A DNA stretch of 64,000 nucleotides from Halorubrum rubrum (GTDB lineage: Archaea; Halobacteriota; Halobacteria; Halobacteriales; Haloferacaceae): positions 1 through 64,000 of the forward strand of contig NZ_JANHDM010000010.1 in NCBI RefSeq assembly GCF_024494685.1, written 5' to 3'. Under the pieces are notes generated by a model that did no database searches, was not told the origin of the DNA, and worked only from the letters and a program-made list of their open reading frames with translations. Position numbers and translations under genes: made by a program. Positions 6,076 through 13,509 of this stretch are shown here, piece by piece (position 1 is the first letter of the stretch; each line of letters starts with the position of its first letter).

Positions 6076-7740
6076 TCAGTTGTTCAGGAGTCCGAAGGCC
6101 CCGAGTCCAGCCGCACCGAGCGCGATGGCCTTCTCGGTCGTACTGAACGCCGACCACGAGAGACCACCGCCGCCGCCGGTGGCCGTGTCGTGGACGTTTT
6201 CGGTGGCCTCCTTGTTTGCCTCGTAATTCTCCTTGAACGTCTGTTCGACTTCCTCGGGAGTTGTGTCCGAGGTCGCGAGCGACCGATCCTTGAACGAGAC
6301 AGCATCGGCACCCTCAGCAGAGATGATCGTGAACTCATCAGTGAGTTCGACGATCTCCGCGCCGGGGCCGGTCGACGTGTCGCCGTCGTTGGTCGTGTTG
6401 GTAGTGTTTGTTGTGTTACCCGAGACGGAGTCGACACCATCGGGCAGATTGACAGCGGCGAAGATAGAGCCGGGCAGGTTCTCCGCGAAGTGAGTCTGAC
6501 CGACGACAAGCGTGTTGCCTTGGTGAGCCGTCCACGACAGACGACCGACGAACTCCTGTGAACCGCCGTCCTTAGTCGGGAGTTCGATCGTCACGACCTG
6601 TTCACTCAGTGGGTATCCCATGCCGCGGAGCGCCATCGCCGCCTCTTGATAGTCTTTCGCGCTCGAGGCCGTGTCCGTCAGGTGTTTCGGACCCATCATC
6701 TGATCCAGTTGAATATCACCGTCTTGGGCGGCGGAGAAGTACGTCGAGACAATCGACGATACCTCAGACATCATGTTTGTGTGCTGAGTATCGAGATCAC
6801 TCAGTAGGTTGGCCCACCGGTTCGATTTGAGCATGAAGACGACAGGATCGCCTTCAGGGACAGTTACGTCACCTTCAGTTACAGAGGAGTAGTCAGCAGG
6901 GTCCGGCTTGGCGACAACTACCGCGGAGTCTTGGCCGGTGTCGAAGGGAGTGATATTCGGCGTATGATCGGAAGGAGTCACAGTAGGGACCGTAATCAAA
7001 CTACCGTCGTACAGTTCGTGATCCACATCCGTGGCAGGCATGGTTGCAGACCGAGTCCAGTCGACACTACTCATCTCGTTGGTGTCGACGTTGTAGGTGA
7101 TGGCACGCTCGTGGTCGTAGGCCCAGTTGCCTGTTTCCTCAGTAAACAGCGTGGTGACCGTATACGCACGGTGATACCGAACCATGTAGGATTGAAGAAT
7201 CGACTTTTCAACAGTAGCGTAGGCGTCGTTTATGGCAGCCTCAGCAGCGGCGGTCGCATCCGACTCGGTCCCGCCGTCGACGCCCTGTTCATAAACCCGA
7301 AAGATGGCTTCCTCGCGAGCCTTGTTGTCGACGAGTTGGATGTCGCGATCGAGGGAGTTGATGGTCTGCTCGAGCATCAGGTTGTCCTCACGAGCGCGAG
7401 TGTACTCGTCGACATGAGTTTGCCACTCGAGCGAGTCAGCTACCTCAGATTCGTCAGGGCCACCGATAGTAGCACCATAGGCAACAGTACCGACGGCCCC
7501 GATAACAACACCCGCAGCGATAGCAGTTGTCACAGCGAGCGCGTCGGCTTCGCCAACCGGCGAGCCGAGATATTTCGTGCCGACGCCCGCGGTGGCGGTC
7601 GCACCGAGACCTTTCAGGAAGGTACGGCGGCTCCGGCTATTGCCATGCTGCCGAGCAGGACCATCAGGACCCACATCGCCAGCAGTAGTAGTGCTCCTCG
7701 AGGCGTCACCGCTAATCGTTGTGTCATGTTTTGAACTCAT
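6076..7740 (-). CDS. VP4-like spike protein (Tat-exported)
   Basis: A 554-aa protein with the features of the pleolipovirus spike, which binds the host and fuses membranes. A twin-arginine signal (SRRTFLKG, about 37-44) is followed by a hydrophobic stretch (about 68-94). The ectodomain is large, acidic and rich in Ser, Thr, Asn and Asp. Near the C-terminus are an N-T-T-rich linker (NTTNTTNTTN, candidate N-glycosylation), a helical segment (EEVEQTFKENYEANKEATENV), a Gly5 hinge and a terminal membrane anchor (EKAIALGAAGLGAFGLL). It sits directly after the VP3-like gene, the order seen in all pleolipoviruses. It determines host range and should be the most variable virion gene. Confidence 0.9.
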   Translation of the reverse strand: MSSKHDTTISGDASRSTTTAGDVGPDGPARQHGNSRSRRTFLKGLGATATAGVGTKYLGSPVGEADALAVTTAIAAGVVIGAVGTVAYGATIGGPDESEVADSLEWQTHVDEYTRAREDNLMLEQTINSLDRDIQLVDNKAREEAIFRVYEQGVDGGTESDATAAAEAAINDAYATVEKSILQSYMVRYHRAYTVTTLFTEETGNWAYDHERAITYNVDTNEMSSVDWTRSATMPATDVDHELYDGSLITVPTVTPSDHTPNITPFDTGQDSAVVVAKPDPADYSSVTEGDVTVPEGDPVVFMLKSNRWANLLSDLDTQHTNMMSEVSSIVSTYFSAAQDGDIQLDQMMGPKHLTDTASSAKDYQEAAMALRGMGYPLSEQVVTIELPTKDGGSQEFVGRLSWTAHQGNTLVVGQTHFAENLPGSIFAAVNLPDGVDSVSGNTTNTTNTTNDGDTSTGPGAEIVELTDEFTIISAEGADAVSFKDRSLATSDTTPEEVEQTFKENYEANKEATENVHDTATGGGGGLSWSAFSTTEKAIALGAAGLGAFGLLNN

Positions 7741-7761
7741 AATGTTGAGTACGGAGGTTGT

Positions 7762-8163
7762 TTACCGGACGGCAACGCCCCACGCCGCGACCGTGATGAG
7801 GAACGCGGCGATAGGGCCGAAGTTGCTCGTCGTGTTCACGAGGTCCGCGATCTGCGGGACGTACTGATAGCCCGCGATCAGGAGCGGACCCGCGGCGATC
7901 ATGACCTGCTCCCACTGCTCGTAGTGAGCGAAGGACTTGGTTTCAGACGAGGCGAACGCGACGACGTACGCACCGAGCGAGACGAACGTCGCGTGTTGAG
8001 CCGTCAGCGTGTACGACAGCCACGTCAGGCTGATCTCCGAGATACCGCCGAACTGATAGAGTCCGGCACCGACGAAGGCGACGGACAGCAGCGCGGGGAT
8101 GGTGTTCAGCTGGGCGTAGTCGGACACCATGTCGCCCATCGAGTTCGAGTACGACGACGCCAT
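7762..8163 (-). CDS. VP3-like internal membrane protein
   Basis: A 133-aa protein with four TM helices (about 22-40, 45-62 region, 88-104, 114-131) and short loops, matching the small matrix-like VP3 lining the inner face of the pleolipovirus envelope. The start ATG overlaps the preceding stop (TGATG). Together with the spike it should form the virion; such virions are lipid vesicles without a capsid. Confidence 0.87.
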   Translation of the reverse strand: MASSYSNSMGDMVSDYAQLNTIPALLSVAFVGAGLYQFGGISEISLTWLSYTLTAQHATFVSLGAYVVAFASSETKSFAHYEQWEQVMIAAGPLLIAGYQYVPQIADLVNTTSNFGPIAAFLITVAAWGVAVR

Positions 8164-8525
8164 CAGCTACCACCCGGGAACGCGACCGTCGTCGGGTTGT
8201 ACTCGTGCGTCGAGCCGTCCTCGCGTTCGAGGGTTACCTCGTCGGTCTTCATCGCGACCCAGATCGGTTCTCCGACTTCGATCCGGTCCTGCGCAGCTGC
8301 GCGCTTGACCTCATCTTTCGCGAAGTACCGAACGACCCCACGATTCTCGTCCTTGATCTTCAGACGGTACCACGGGCCGTACTCTCCTTCTCCTTCGGTG
8401 AAGTCGAGGACGAGTCCCTCGAGCACGTCACCGGGACCGAGTTCCACGGTCGGCACGTCGCTGTCGGGATCGTTGCTTTCGAACCGTTCGTAACCGTCCG
8501 GCGGAGTTGGGTTTTCAGTCGACAT
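8163..8525 (-). CDS. small OB-fold-like protein at the head of the structural operon
   Basis: A 120-aa acidic protein. The central part (ELGPGDVLEGLVLDFTEG ... YRLKIKDENRGVVRYF ... GEPIWVAMKTDEV) has the alternating beta pattern of an OB fold, suggesting single-strand nucleic-acid binding; this is a fold guess. The ATG at 8525 is preferred to a TTG six nt upstream, because GGAG lies directly before it and a TATA box about 33 nt before. It is the first gene of the structural operon. Confidence 0.75.
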   Translation of the reverse strand: MSTENPTPPDGYERFESNDPDSDVPTVELGPGDVLEGLVLDFTEGEGEYGPWYRLKIKDENRGVVRYFAKDEVKRAAAQDRIEVGEPIWVAMKTDEVTLEREDGSTHEYNPTTVAFPGGS

Positions 8526-8553
8526 CTCCAACTGTTAGTCGATAGGTAAATAG

Positions 8554-8561
8554 CATATAAA
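8554..8561 (-). promoter_or_regulatory. TATA box of the structural operon
   Basis: Minus-strand TTTATATG lies about 33 nt before the ATG at 8525, in the 97-nt gap after the Rep gene. This predicts a separate, nearly leaderless transcript for genes 8525 down to 3765. Confidence 0.6.
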
Positions 8562-8622
8562 CACGAGTAGCGCGGGGTGAAAGTATACGTACAGCACGCT
8601 GATCAGAGATTTTAGTTTTCAT

Positions 8623-10548
8623 TTAATTTTCTCGTCTCATACAGGGTCGAGGTTCGTCTCTCGGCATCTCTGGATTGTTGACATGGTAATCGTTAACGAT
8701 GAGAAGCCGATCGACGACCTCCGGCTCGGTGATTCCGTCGTTGACGAATCCACTCGCGATCGTACTCGGCTTGTGACTGGCGACGTTCGTCCGCGCGTCG
8801 CGGAAGATCTCGCCCGTCACGAGGTCGTTCCCAAGCCGAGTGTTCTCGATGATGTGATCGACGGGCAGCTCGAGCGGTACCATGTCGACACCGCCACCGC
8901 CCGGCTGGTGTTCGTTCCCATCGCGGTCAACGATAGCCGTCAGCTCGTAACCGAACTGCGGCTCACGCCAGCGACGATCGACCGACTCGGTACTGGGCCG
9001 GTCGGAACCATTCAGGATGTCTCCGACGAACTCTCGATAGGACGGATCGATATTCAGGTGCGCAAGAAGCGATGGAAGCGACACGTTCGAGCCGTGAACG
9101 TCGAGGTACGCGTCGACCTTCTCACGAATCAGAGCCTTTCGCGGTGATTCTCCATACGAGCAGGCACGCGTCGCACTCGGCCAGCGTTCGGCCAGCGTTC
9201 GCTTCGTGTCGCGTTCCGGCGGCGGTCTCGCGACGTTCGTCGCCCATCGAAGATCGTCCTCGAGGACGACCTCCGTCGACGGCGGTCCATCGAGCCGATC
9301 CTGGTCGATCGTCCACGGGGAGCCACAACAGGAGCAGACGACATCCGCGCCGTGGCCGTCGTCCCACCGGACGCGCTCACCGTGCGCGTCAGTCTGTCCG
9401 GATTCCTCGTTTTCGGCACGTTGTTCGCACCGATCGGCGCGAATCGCTTGGTTCACGGTTTGGGAGCGAGAGGTCCGTCGACGAGCAGCTGACCAGTAAA
9501 CGGCACCCCACGCGATGTACTCGATCGGCTTCTCGAGCAGGTCCTCGGTGTAGCCGCCCATGTAGGCGGCGAGGTACGAGCCGAGATTTCCGACGTTCGC
9601 GTTCATCGAGATACAGCCGTCGTCTTCCAGCAGGTAATCGTCGATAGATTCGTAGTCGTGTGCCGACCAGCCGGCCGGCTCGCACACCTCGAGGTGTTTG
9701 TCGATCACCCGCTCGAACTCCGAGCCGACGGGACGGAGATCGTCGAAGTCGCCGCCGTCGAAGTAGACGCCGACGTGAACGTGCGTGTAACAGGCGTTTA
9801 GGCCGGCATCCTTCTCGGGGTCCGCAGCTGCGCCCATACCGTGCGGTTCTGCCTGGAGCCAGTAGCCCCACTGCTCGGGCTCGAGGTCGAGGTGATACTC
9901 CATCACGTTCCGGAGCGTGTCGCGGACGCCGCCGTAGCTGAAAGAGTCGTGAATCGCATCCATCTGCTCGACGGGTGGGAGACGATCCCCGTCAGGGACC
10001 GACGAGGCAGTCAGCGTGAGCATGGCGGTCACCGGATCGCTCCACGCGGGGACGGCTTCGCCGCCGGACGGACGTTTGCCGCCGGACATCTGTCGCTGGA
10101 GCGCACGGGCACGTGCGTACTGCTTCTTGCTGTACTCCTTCCCCCACGCGTCGACGAGCGGCACGTCGAACTCGTCGCCGGATTCTCGGTCGGTGAAGCG
10201 AGCGAGCATCCCGTCGTACTCGTAATGCGCCCGGAGGAACGCGTGAACCGCGTCGATCCACGTTCCGGCGGAGCGAGAGCGGAGTGATTCGACGGCGAAT
10301 GAGTCTTCCATCGGCCGATCGGGGTCGACGAATTCGGTTTCCCATTCAGCTTCCGTGACGATCCGGCGGAGTTTCCGCCCGTGTGTCTCGGAGAGCGGTT
10401 GATCGGCGAGGTGTGGGTACTCGGTTGCGAACTCACTCACACGTTCGACGACGGGATCGGCGTCATCGTCTAATCCGGTGAGAGACGCCGTTACAGAGTT
10501 AGTCTCCTTGGAAGGCCAAGACGCACCAGCTTCGTCGGGCGCGCTCAT
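8623..10548 (-). CDS. rep: rolling-circle replication initiator (HUH endonuclease)
   Basis: A 641-aa replication protein. Motif I is AMLTLTAS (about 175-182), motif II is THVHVGVYF with the HxH at 256-258, and motif III is GSYLAAYMGGY, with candidate nicking tyrosines Y325, Y329 and Y333. A CSCCGSPW cysteine cluster and a C-terminal helical region follow. It should nick one strand at the viral origin. The start is the ATG at 10548 with a clear GGAGGTG SD; an upstream open frame to 10902 is only extension. It overlaps the small gene upstream as ATGA. An HUH Rep is typical of alphapleolipoviruses and haloarchaeal plasmids, so its pairing with an SNJ2-type integrase suggests a mosaic element. 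Confidence 0.88.
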   Translation of the reverse strand: MSAPDEAGASWPSKETNSVTASLTGLDDDADPVVERVSEFATEYPHLADQPLSETHGRKLRRIVTEAEWETEFVDPDRPMEDSFAVESLRSRSAGTWIDAVHAFLRAHYEYDGMLARFTDRESGDEFDVPLVDAWGKEYSKKQYARARALQRQMSGGKRPSGGEAVPAWSDPVTAMLTLTASSVPDGDRLPPVEQMDAIHDSFSYGGVRDTLRNVMEYHLDLEPEQWGYWLQAEPHGMGAAADPEKDAGLNACYTHVHVGVYFDGGDFDDLRPVGSEFERVIDKHLEVCEPAGWSAHDYESIDDYLLEDDGCISMNANVGNLGSYLAAYMGGYTEDLLEKPIEYIAWGAVYWSAARRRTSRSQTVNQAIRADRCEQRAENEESGQTDAHGERVRWDDGHGADVVCSCCGSPWTIDQDRLDGPPSTEVVLEDDLRWATNVARPPPERDTKRTLAERWPSATRACSYGESPRKALIREKVDAYLDVHGSNVSLPSLLAHLNIDPSYREFVGDILNGSDRPSTESVDRRWREPQFGYELTAIVDRDGNEHQPGGGGVDMVPLELPVDHIIENTRLGNDLVTGEIFRDARTNVASHKPSTIASGFVNDGITEPEVVDRLLIVNDYHVNNPEMPRDEPRPCMRREN

Positions 10549-10781
10549 CGTCCACCTCCAGGTGTGCGCGACCGCGACCGCGCCGCGACCGTACCGCCGC
10601 TCGTTTGGCGACCTTCGGTCGCCTGTGCGCGGTCGGCACCGTTCGGTCCGGGTACGCCGGACCTCACGGACCGCAAGGTTGCCGACCGCTTGGAGAGACT
10701 GCCGGGGGTCGTATCGACGAGGCGAGCGAGATCGTGCCGGAGCCGTGGGGAGGTGGACCGGCGCGCAGCTGGCCGGCTCAC
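10545..10781 (-). CDS. small basic protein upstream of rep
   Basis: A 78-aa Arg-rich protein starting with GTG. The GTG overlaps the stop of the zinc-finger gene (GTGA) and its stop overlaps the rep ATG (ATGA), so three genes are chained by 4-nt overlaps, the main evidence that it is real. The sequence (SPRLRHDLARLVDTTPGSL...) is basic and low in complexity, unlike host proteins. No family is recognised; nucleic-acid binding would fit the charge. The high-GC frame could also be fortuitous. Confidence 0.45.
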   Translation of the reverse strand: MSRPAARRSTSPRLRHDLARLVDTTPGSLSKRSATLRSVRSGVPGPNGADRAQATEGRQTSGGTVAARSRSRTPGGGR

Positions 10782-10957
10782 TTCTCGAGCGGGTCGACGA
10801 GTTCGTTCGGACGGCGCGAACAGTCAAGGTCGTGACCATACTCGACGCCGCTCGTCGAGTTGCGCGTACACCGCCGACCACAGACGGGACACCAGAACTC
10901 ACCCGGACCGTCCGCGGTCAGATGTGTTTGCGCATTCCGCTGGTGACCGAGACTCAC
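10778..10957 (-). CDS. 59-aa zinc-finger protein heading the rep operon
   Basis: Translated directly: GTG start, 59 codons and TGA. The centre reads FWCPVCGRRC...HDLDC, a CPxCG...C...H..C knuckle that should bind zinc. An in-frame TGA lies 6 nt before the GTG, so no longer start exists, and GGTGAT forms an SD about 5 nt upstream. It overlaps the next gene as GTGA. Small CPxCG proteins are common in haloarchaea and their viruses; a role in regulating or helping Rep is inference. Confidence 0.65.
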   Translation of the reverse strand: MSLGHQRNAQTHLTADGPGEFWCPVCGRRCTRNSTSGVEYGHDLDCSRRPNELVDPLEK

Positions 10958-11029
10958 CGCAGATCACCCCGATTTCCCTCGATGAAATCAGCAGACAGCG
11001 AGGACCCGGAAATACGGTTGATGTGAACT

Positions 11030-11055
11030 CTCCGTTCCGGAGTGAGTTCGTTCCG
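11030..11055. promoter_or_regulatory. CGTTCCG direct repeats and dyad upstream of rep operon
   Basis: CGTTCCG occurs at 11033-11039 and 11049-11055, spaced by 16 bp. The first copy sits in a palindrome CTCCGTTCCGGAG (11030-11042). They lie about 75 nt upstream of the rep-operon GTG, just downstream of an AT-rich minus-strand element (CCAAAATACATT). They could be operator sites or iterons for the Rep protein. Confidence 0.35.
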
Positions 11056-11132
11056 TACTCCGAGTAATGTATTTTGGAGAGATAGAGCCCGTGCTGTCGA
11101 ATTTGGCGACCTTCGAGAAAATAACCGCCAGT

Positions 11133-11147
11133 TATGGACTCGCGGGG
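11133..11147. repeat. attachment-site copy (tRNA-proximal)
   Basis: Identical to 1-15. Positions 11135-11147 are the 3' end of the tRNA-Ala gene, so integration leaves the tRNA intact here and duplicates its last bases at the far end of the provirus. Confidence 0.85.
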
Positions 11148-11206
11148 ATTTGAACCCCGGGCCTCTTCCTTGCGAAGGAAGCGATCTGCCGCTGATCTAC
11201 GAGCCC
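11135..11206 (-). tRNA. tRNA-Ala (anticodon CGC)
   Basis: A 72-nt cloverleaf on the minus strand. The acceptor GGGCTCG pairs with CGAGTCC (one G:U) with discriminator A. The anticodon arm is CTTCC-TTCGCAA-GGAAG with anticodon CGC (plus-strand gcg at 11172-11174). The T arm contains GGTTCAAAT. CCA is not encoded. It reads alanine GCG codons, which are abundant in this genome. It is the integration target of the provirus lying at its 3' side. Confidence 0.95.
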
Positions 11207-11398
11207 GCATCCGAAACCAATCCCCGTTCGTACTTGTACCTTACTTTTCTGTGATCCGCGCGCGAGGGGTTCACACCCGCGAGCCGGCGCGTCGCGGTCG
11301 GCGGATCGCCGCGACCGCCGCGACCGACGCCCTTAGGTGAGAGCCGCCCGGAGTTCGACACGAAACGGGGGGACCGCGCCGCGCGATCCCGCACTCCG

Positions 11399-11430
11399 TA
11401 ACGATTTTGAGATCCGTCGCATATTCGTTA
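11399..11430. promoter_or_regulatory. inverted repeat upstream of rbkR
   Basis: TAACGATT (11399-11406) and ATTCGTTA (11423-11430) form an inverted repeat (TAACGA/TCGTTA exact) ending 32 nt before the rbkR ATG. RbkR proteins are known to bind DNA near riboflavin genes, so this may be its own operator; inference. The rest of 11213-11462 shows no gene. Confidence 0.35.
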
Positions 11431-11462
11431 TGCTTTTGCGTGCGGAGGTTCTCGATCGGGGT

Positions 11463-12239
11463 ATGTCAGAAGCGACGGCGGCGACCGCCGACCCGGCGGC
11501 GATGGCGGCGTTGAAACACGTCGCGCTCGCGGGCGGGCTGACGGAGACGAAGGTGTCATGTGCGGCGCTCGGCGACCGCCTCGACGCGTCGACGCAGACC
11601 GCCTCCAGACGCCTCCAGACGCTCGAGTCCGCGGGGCTGCTCGAACGCGACGTGGTCGGCGACGGCCAGTGGGTCCGGGTGACCGACGCGGGCGAGGCCG
11701 CGCTGCGCGGCGAGTACGCCGACTACCGCCGGCTCTTCGAGAGCGACGTCGAGCTCGTCCTTCGGGGGTCGGTCACCGGCGGGATGGGCGAGGGCCGTCA
11801 CTACATCACCCTGCCGGGGTACGCGGAGCAGTTCGCTTCCCGCCTGGGGTACGAGCCGTTTCCGGGCACGCTCAACCTCGAACTCGACGAGGAGAGCGTC
11901 CGCCGGCGTGGCGAGATCGCGGGGATCGACGCCGTCCCGATCGACGCCTGGGAGGACGAGGACCGCACCTACGGCGCGGCCGCGTGCTACGCCGTCACGC
12001 TCGTCGCCGACGGCGGCCGCTACGAGGACGCCCACGCGATCGTCCCCGACCGCACCCACCACGACGACGACAAGCTCGAGGTGATCGCCCCCGACGAGCT
12101 CCGGACGGAACTCGACCTCGCGGACGGCGACGCGGTCGAGGTCCGCGTCGAGGCGACCTCGCGGGCGGACGCACGCGGCGGGGCGGACGAGCCGGACGAG
12201 GGAGCGGAACCCGACGAGCCGCTCGGGGAGGTGGCCTGA
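11463..12239 (+). CDS. rbkR: CTP-dependent riboflavin kinase / transcriptional regulator
   Basis: A 258-aa bifunctional protein. An N-terminal winged-helix domain (about 15-80: [25 protein letters not shown]) precedes an archaeal riboflavin kinase domain (DUF120, about 90-225) with the [14 protein letters not shown] and PGTLNLEL motifs. Archaeal kinases of this family use CTP to make FMN; those with an HTH also regulate riboflavin genes. The ATG at 11463 is chosen because the HTH starts soon after; the longer frame from 11337 lacks conserved sequence. The tail after about residue 235 is acidic and disordered. The stop overlaps the ribB start (TGATG), making a two-gene riboflavin operon. Confidence 0.93.
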   Translation: MSEATAATADPAAMAALKHVALAGGLTETKVSCAALGDRLDASTQTASRRLQTLESAGLLERDVVGDGQWVRVTDAGEAALRGEYADYRRLFESDVELVLRGSVTGGMGEGRHYITLPGYAEQFASRLGYEPFPGTLNLELDEESVRRRGEIAGIDAVPIDAWEDEDRTYGAAACYAVTLVADGGRYEDAHAIVPDRTHHDDDKLEVIAPDELRTELDLADGDAVEVRVEATSRADARGGADEPDEGAEPDEPLGEVA

Positions 12240-13003
12240 TGCGCGCCGACGCCGAGGGGCCCGAGACGGATCCCGACCCGGCCGACGCGCCGGCCGCAGC
12301 GGCGGCCGGGGACGCGGACGTGGACGCCGATGCGGACGCGACCGCGTCGGTCGACCGCGCGCTGGCGGCGTTCCGCGCCGGCGACCCGGTCTGTGTCCAC
12401 GACTTCGCGGACCGCGAGGGAGAGACGGACATCGTCTACCCCGCCGGCGCGGTCGACGCCGCGGCCGTGGCGCACATGCGCAACGACGCCGGCGGCCTGA
12501 TCTGCGTCGCCGTCGACGACGCGGTCGCGGACGCCTTCGGGCTGCCGTTCCTCGCGGACGCGCTCGACCACCCCGCGGTGAACGACGACCCCGCCTACGA
12601 CGACCGCTCCTCCTTCTCGCTGCCGGTCAACCACCGCGAGACGTTCACGGGGATCACGGACGCGGACCGCGCGCTGACGATCACGGAGGTCGCGAACGCG
12701 GCCGCGGCGGCCGCCGCCGACCCGCGAGAATACACCCCCGAGGACTTCGCCGCCTCGTTCCGCGCGCCCGGCCACGTCCACGTCCTACGCGGCGCGGTCG
12801 ACGGGCTCGCAGCGCGCGTGGGCCACACCGAACTCGGCCTGGCGCTCGCGGCGGCCGTCGACGCCCCGCCCGCCGCCGTGGTGTGCGAGATGCTCGACGA
12901 CGAAACGGGCGACGCGCTCGCGCCCGAGGACGCCGCCGCCTACGCGGAGCGACGCGGGATCCCCTACGTCGAGGGCGCGGCCCTCGTCGAGGCGCTCCGG
13001 TAG
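12239..13003 (+). CDS. ribB: 3,4-dihydroxy-2-butanone-4-phosphate synthase
   Basis: A 254-aa enzyme converting ribulose 5-phosphate to the 4-carbon precursor of the riboflavin xylene ring. After an Ala/Asp-rich N-terminal stretch of about 35 residues come DFADREGETDIVYPA (acidic metal/substrate loop), MRNDAGGLICVA, the DRSSFSLPVNHRETFTGITDADRA segment and GHVHVLRG, all RibB signatures. The C-terminal E-M-L-D-D-E and YVEGAALVEALR close the fold. It overlaps rbkR by the TGATG junction, so kinase, regulator and precursor enzyme are co-expressed. Confidence 0.95.
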   Translation: MRADAEGPETDPDPADAPAAAAAGDADVDADADATASVDRALAAFRAGDPVCVHDFADREGETDIVYPAGAVDAAAVAHMRNDAGGLICVAVDDAVADAFGLPFLADALDHPAVNDDPAYDDRSSFSLPVNHRETFTGITDADRALTITEVANAAAAAAADPREYTPEDFAASFRAPGHVHVLRGAVDGLAARVGHTELGLALAAAVDAPPAAVVCEMLDDETGDALAPEDAAAYAERRGIPYVEGAALVEALR

Positions 13004-13509
13004 ACTGCGCCGACGATCGGGGGTGGTGGCGCGCCCGGGAGCGGGCCGAAGGCCCGCGACCGGACCGCGAGGGAGGCGGCGGGCTGGAGCGGCTCGCCCG
13101 CGACGGCCCGTCCGCCGAGGTTGGGGAGGCGTGAGGTGCGGGGCGGTCGCGGTCGGGCGGGACTCAAAGGGGCACCGCCGAGGACGACGGCGGCCGACGC
13201 AAGGACCGCGGGGAGCGAGTGAAACGACCGACTGAGGACCACAGCGAGGGTCTCGTGAGCGAAGCGAACGAGACCTCGGAAGTCGCAGCGTCGAGTGAAA
13301 CGAGACGACCGACTTCCGGTGCCCCCGAGTCCTCGGCGGTGGGGCTTTGGGAGTGTTCTCCGCGCCAGCAACGATCTCGCATCGAACGCCCAGGGGCGTT
13401 GATGTCGTCCTCCCGTGACGCCCACTCACATCGCTCGCGAAAACGTAGATCCGGCGGAGCGGGACGGGTATGTCATAATTTTAAGCCCGGACGTATCGAG
13501 GTCGGTAGT
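13004..13509. other. 506-bp intergenic region with hairpins, no gene seen
   Basis: No convincing gene on either strand. The middle holds two adjacent inverted repeats: an 11-bp stem with one bulge (13245-13256 with 13268-13278) and GGAAGTCG/CGACTTCC (13278-13285 with 13310-13317). GTGAAACGA repeats occur around 13219 and 13295. The end (about 13470-13509) should hold the ilvE promoter (CATAATTTTAA near 13472). Confidence 0.5.

Larger units (their letters stand above)
1..11147. mobile_element. Integrated pleolipovirus-like provirus in tRNA-Ala(CGC)
   Basis: An 11.1-kb segment is bounded by a 15-bp direct repeat, one copy at the window edge and one in the 3' end of tRNA-Ala. It encodes an integrase module at the left and an HUH Rep at the right. 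Between them is the pleolipovirus core in conserved order: small 4-TM protein, Tat-secreted spike, two membrane ORFs and a packaging-type ATPase. This gene order is known from haloarchaeal pleolipoviruses such as HRPV-1, HGPV-1 and SNJ2. All genes look intact. The chromosome left of the element lies outside the window, so the repeat could extend further left. Confidence 0.9.

Noticed and set aside
10549-10902. 118-codon N-terminal extension of Rep
   Set aside because: Arg-rich and non-acidic; the ATG at 10548 has a strong GGAGGTG SD and an ATGA overlap with a microgene in another frame.
10899-11210. 103-aa minus-strand frame covering the tRNA-Ala gene and rep leader
   Set aside because: Runs through the complete tRNA gene and the att site; shows no protein-like pattern.
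11337-11462. 42-codon upstream extension of rbkR
   Set aside because: The inverted repeat and promoter-like sequence lie here; the winged-helix domain begins only after the ATG at 11463.
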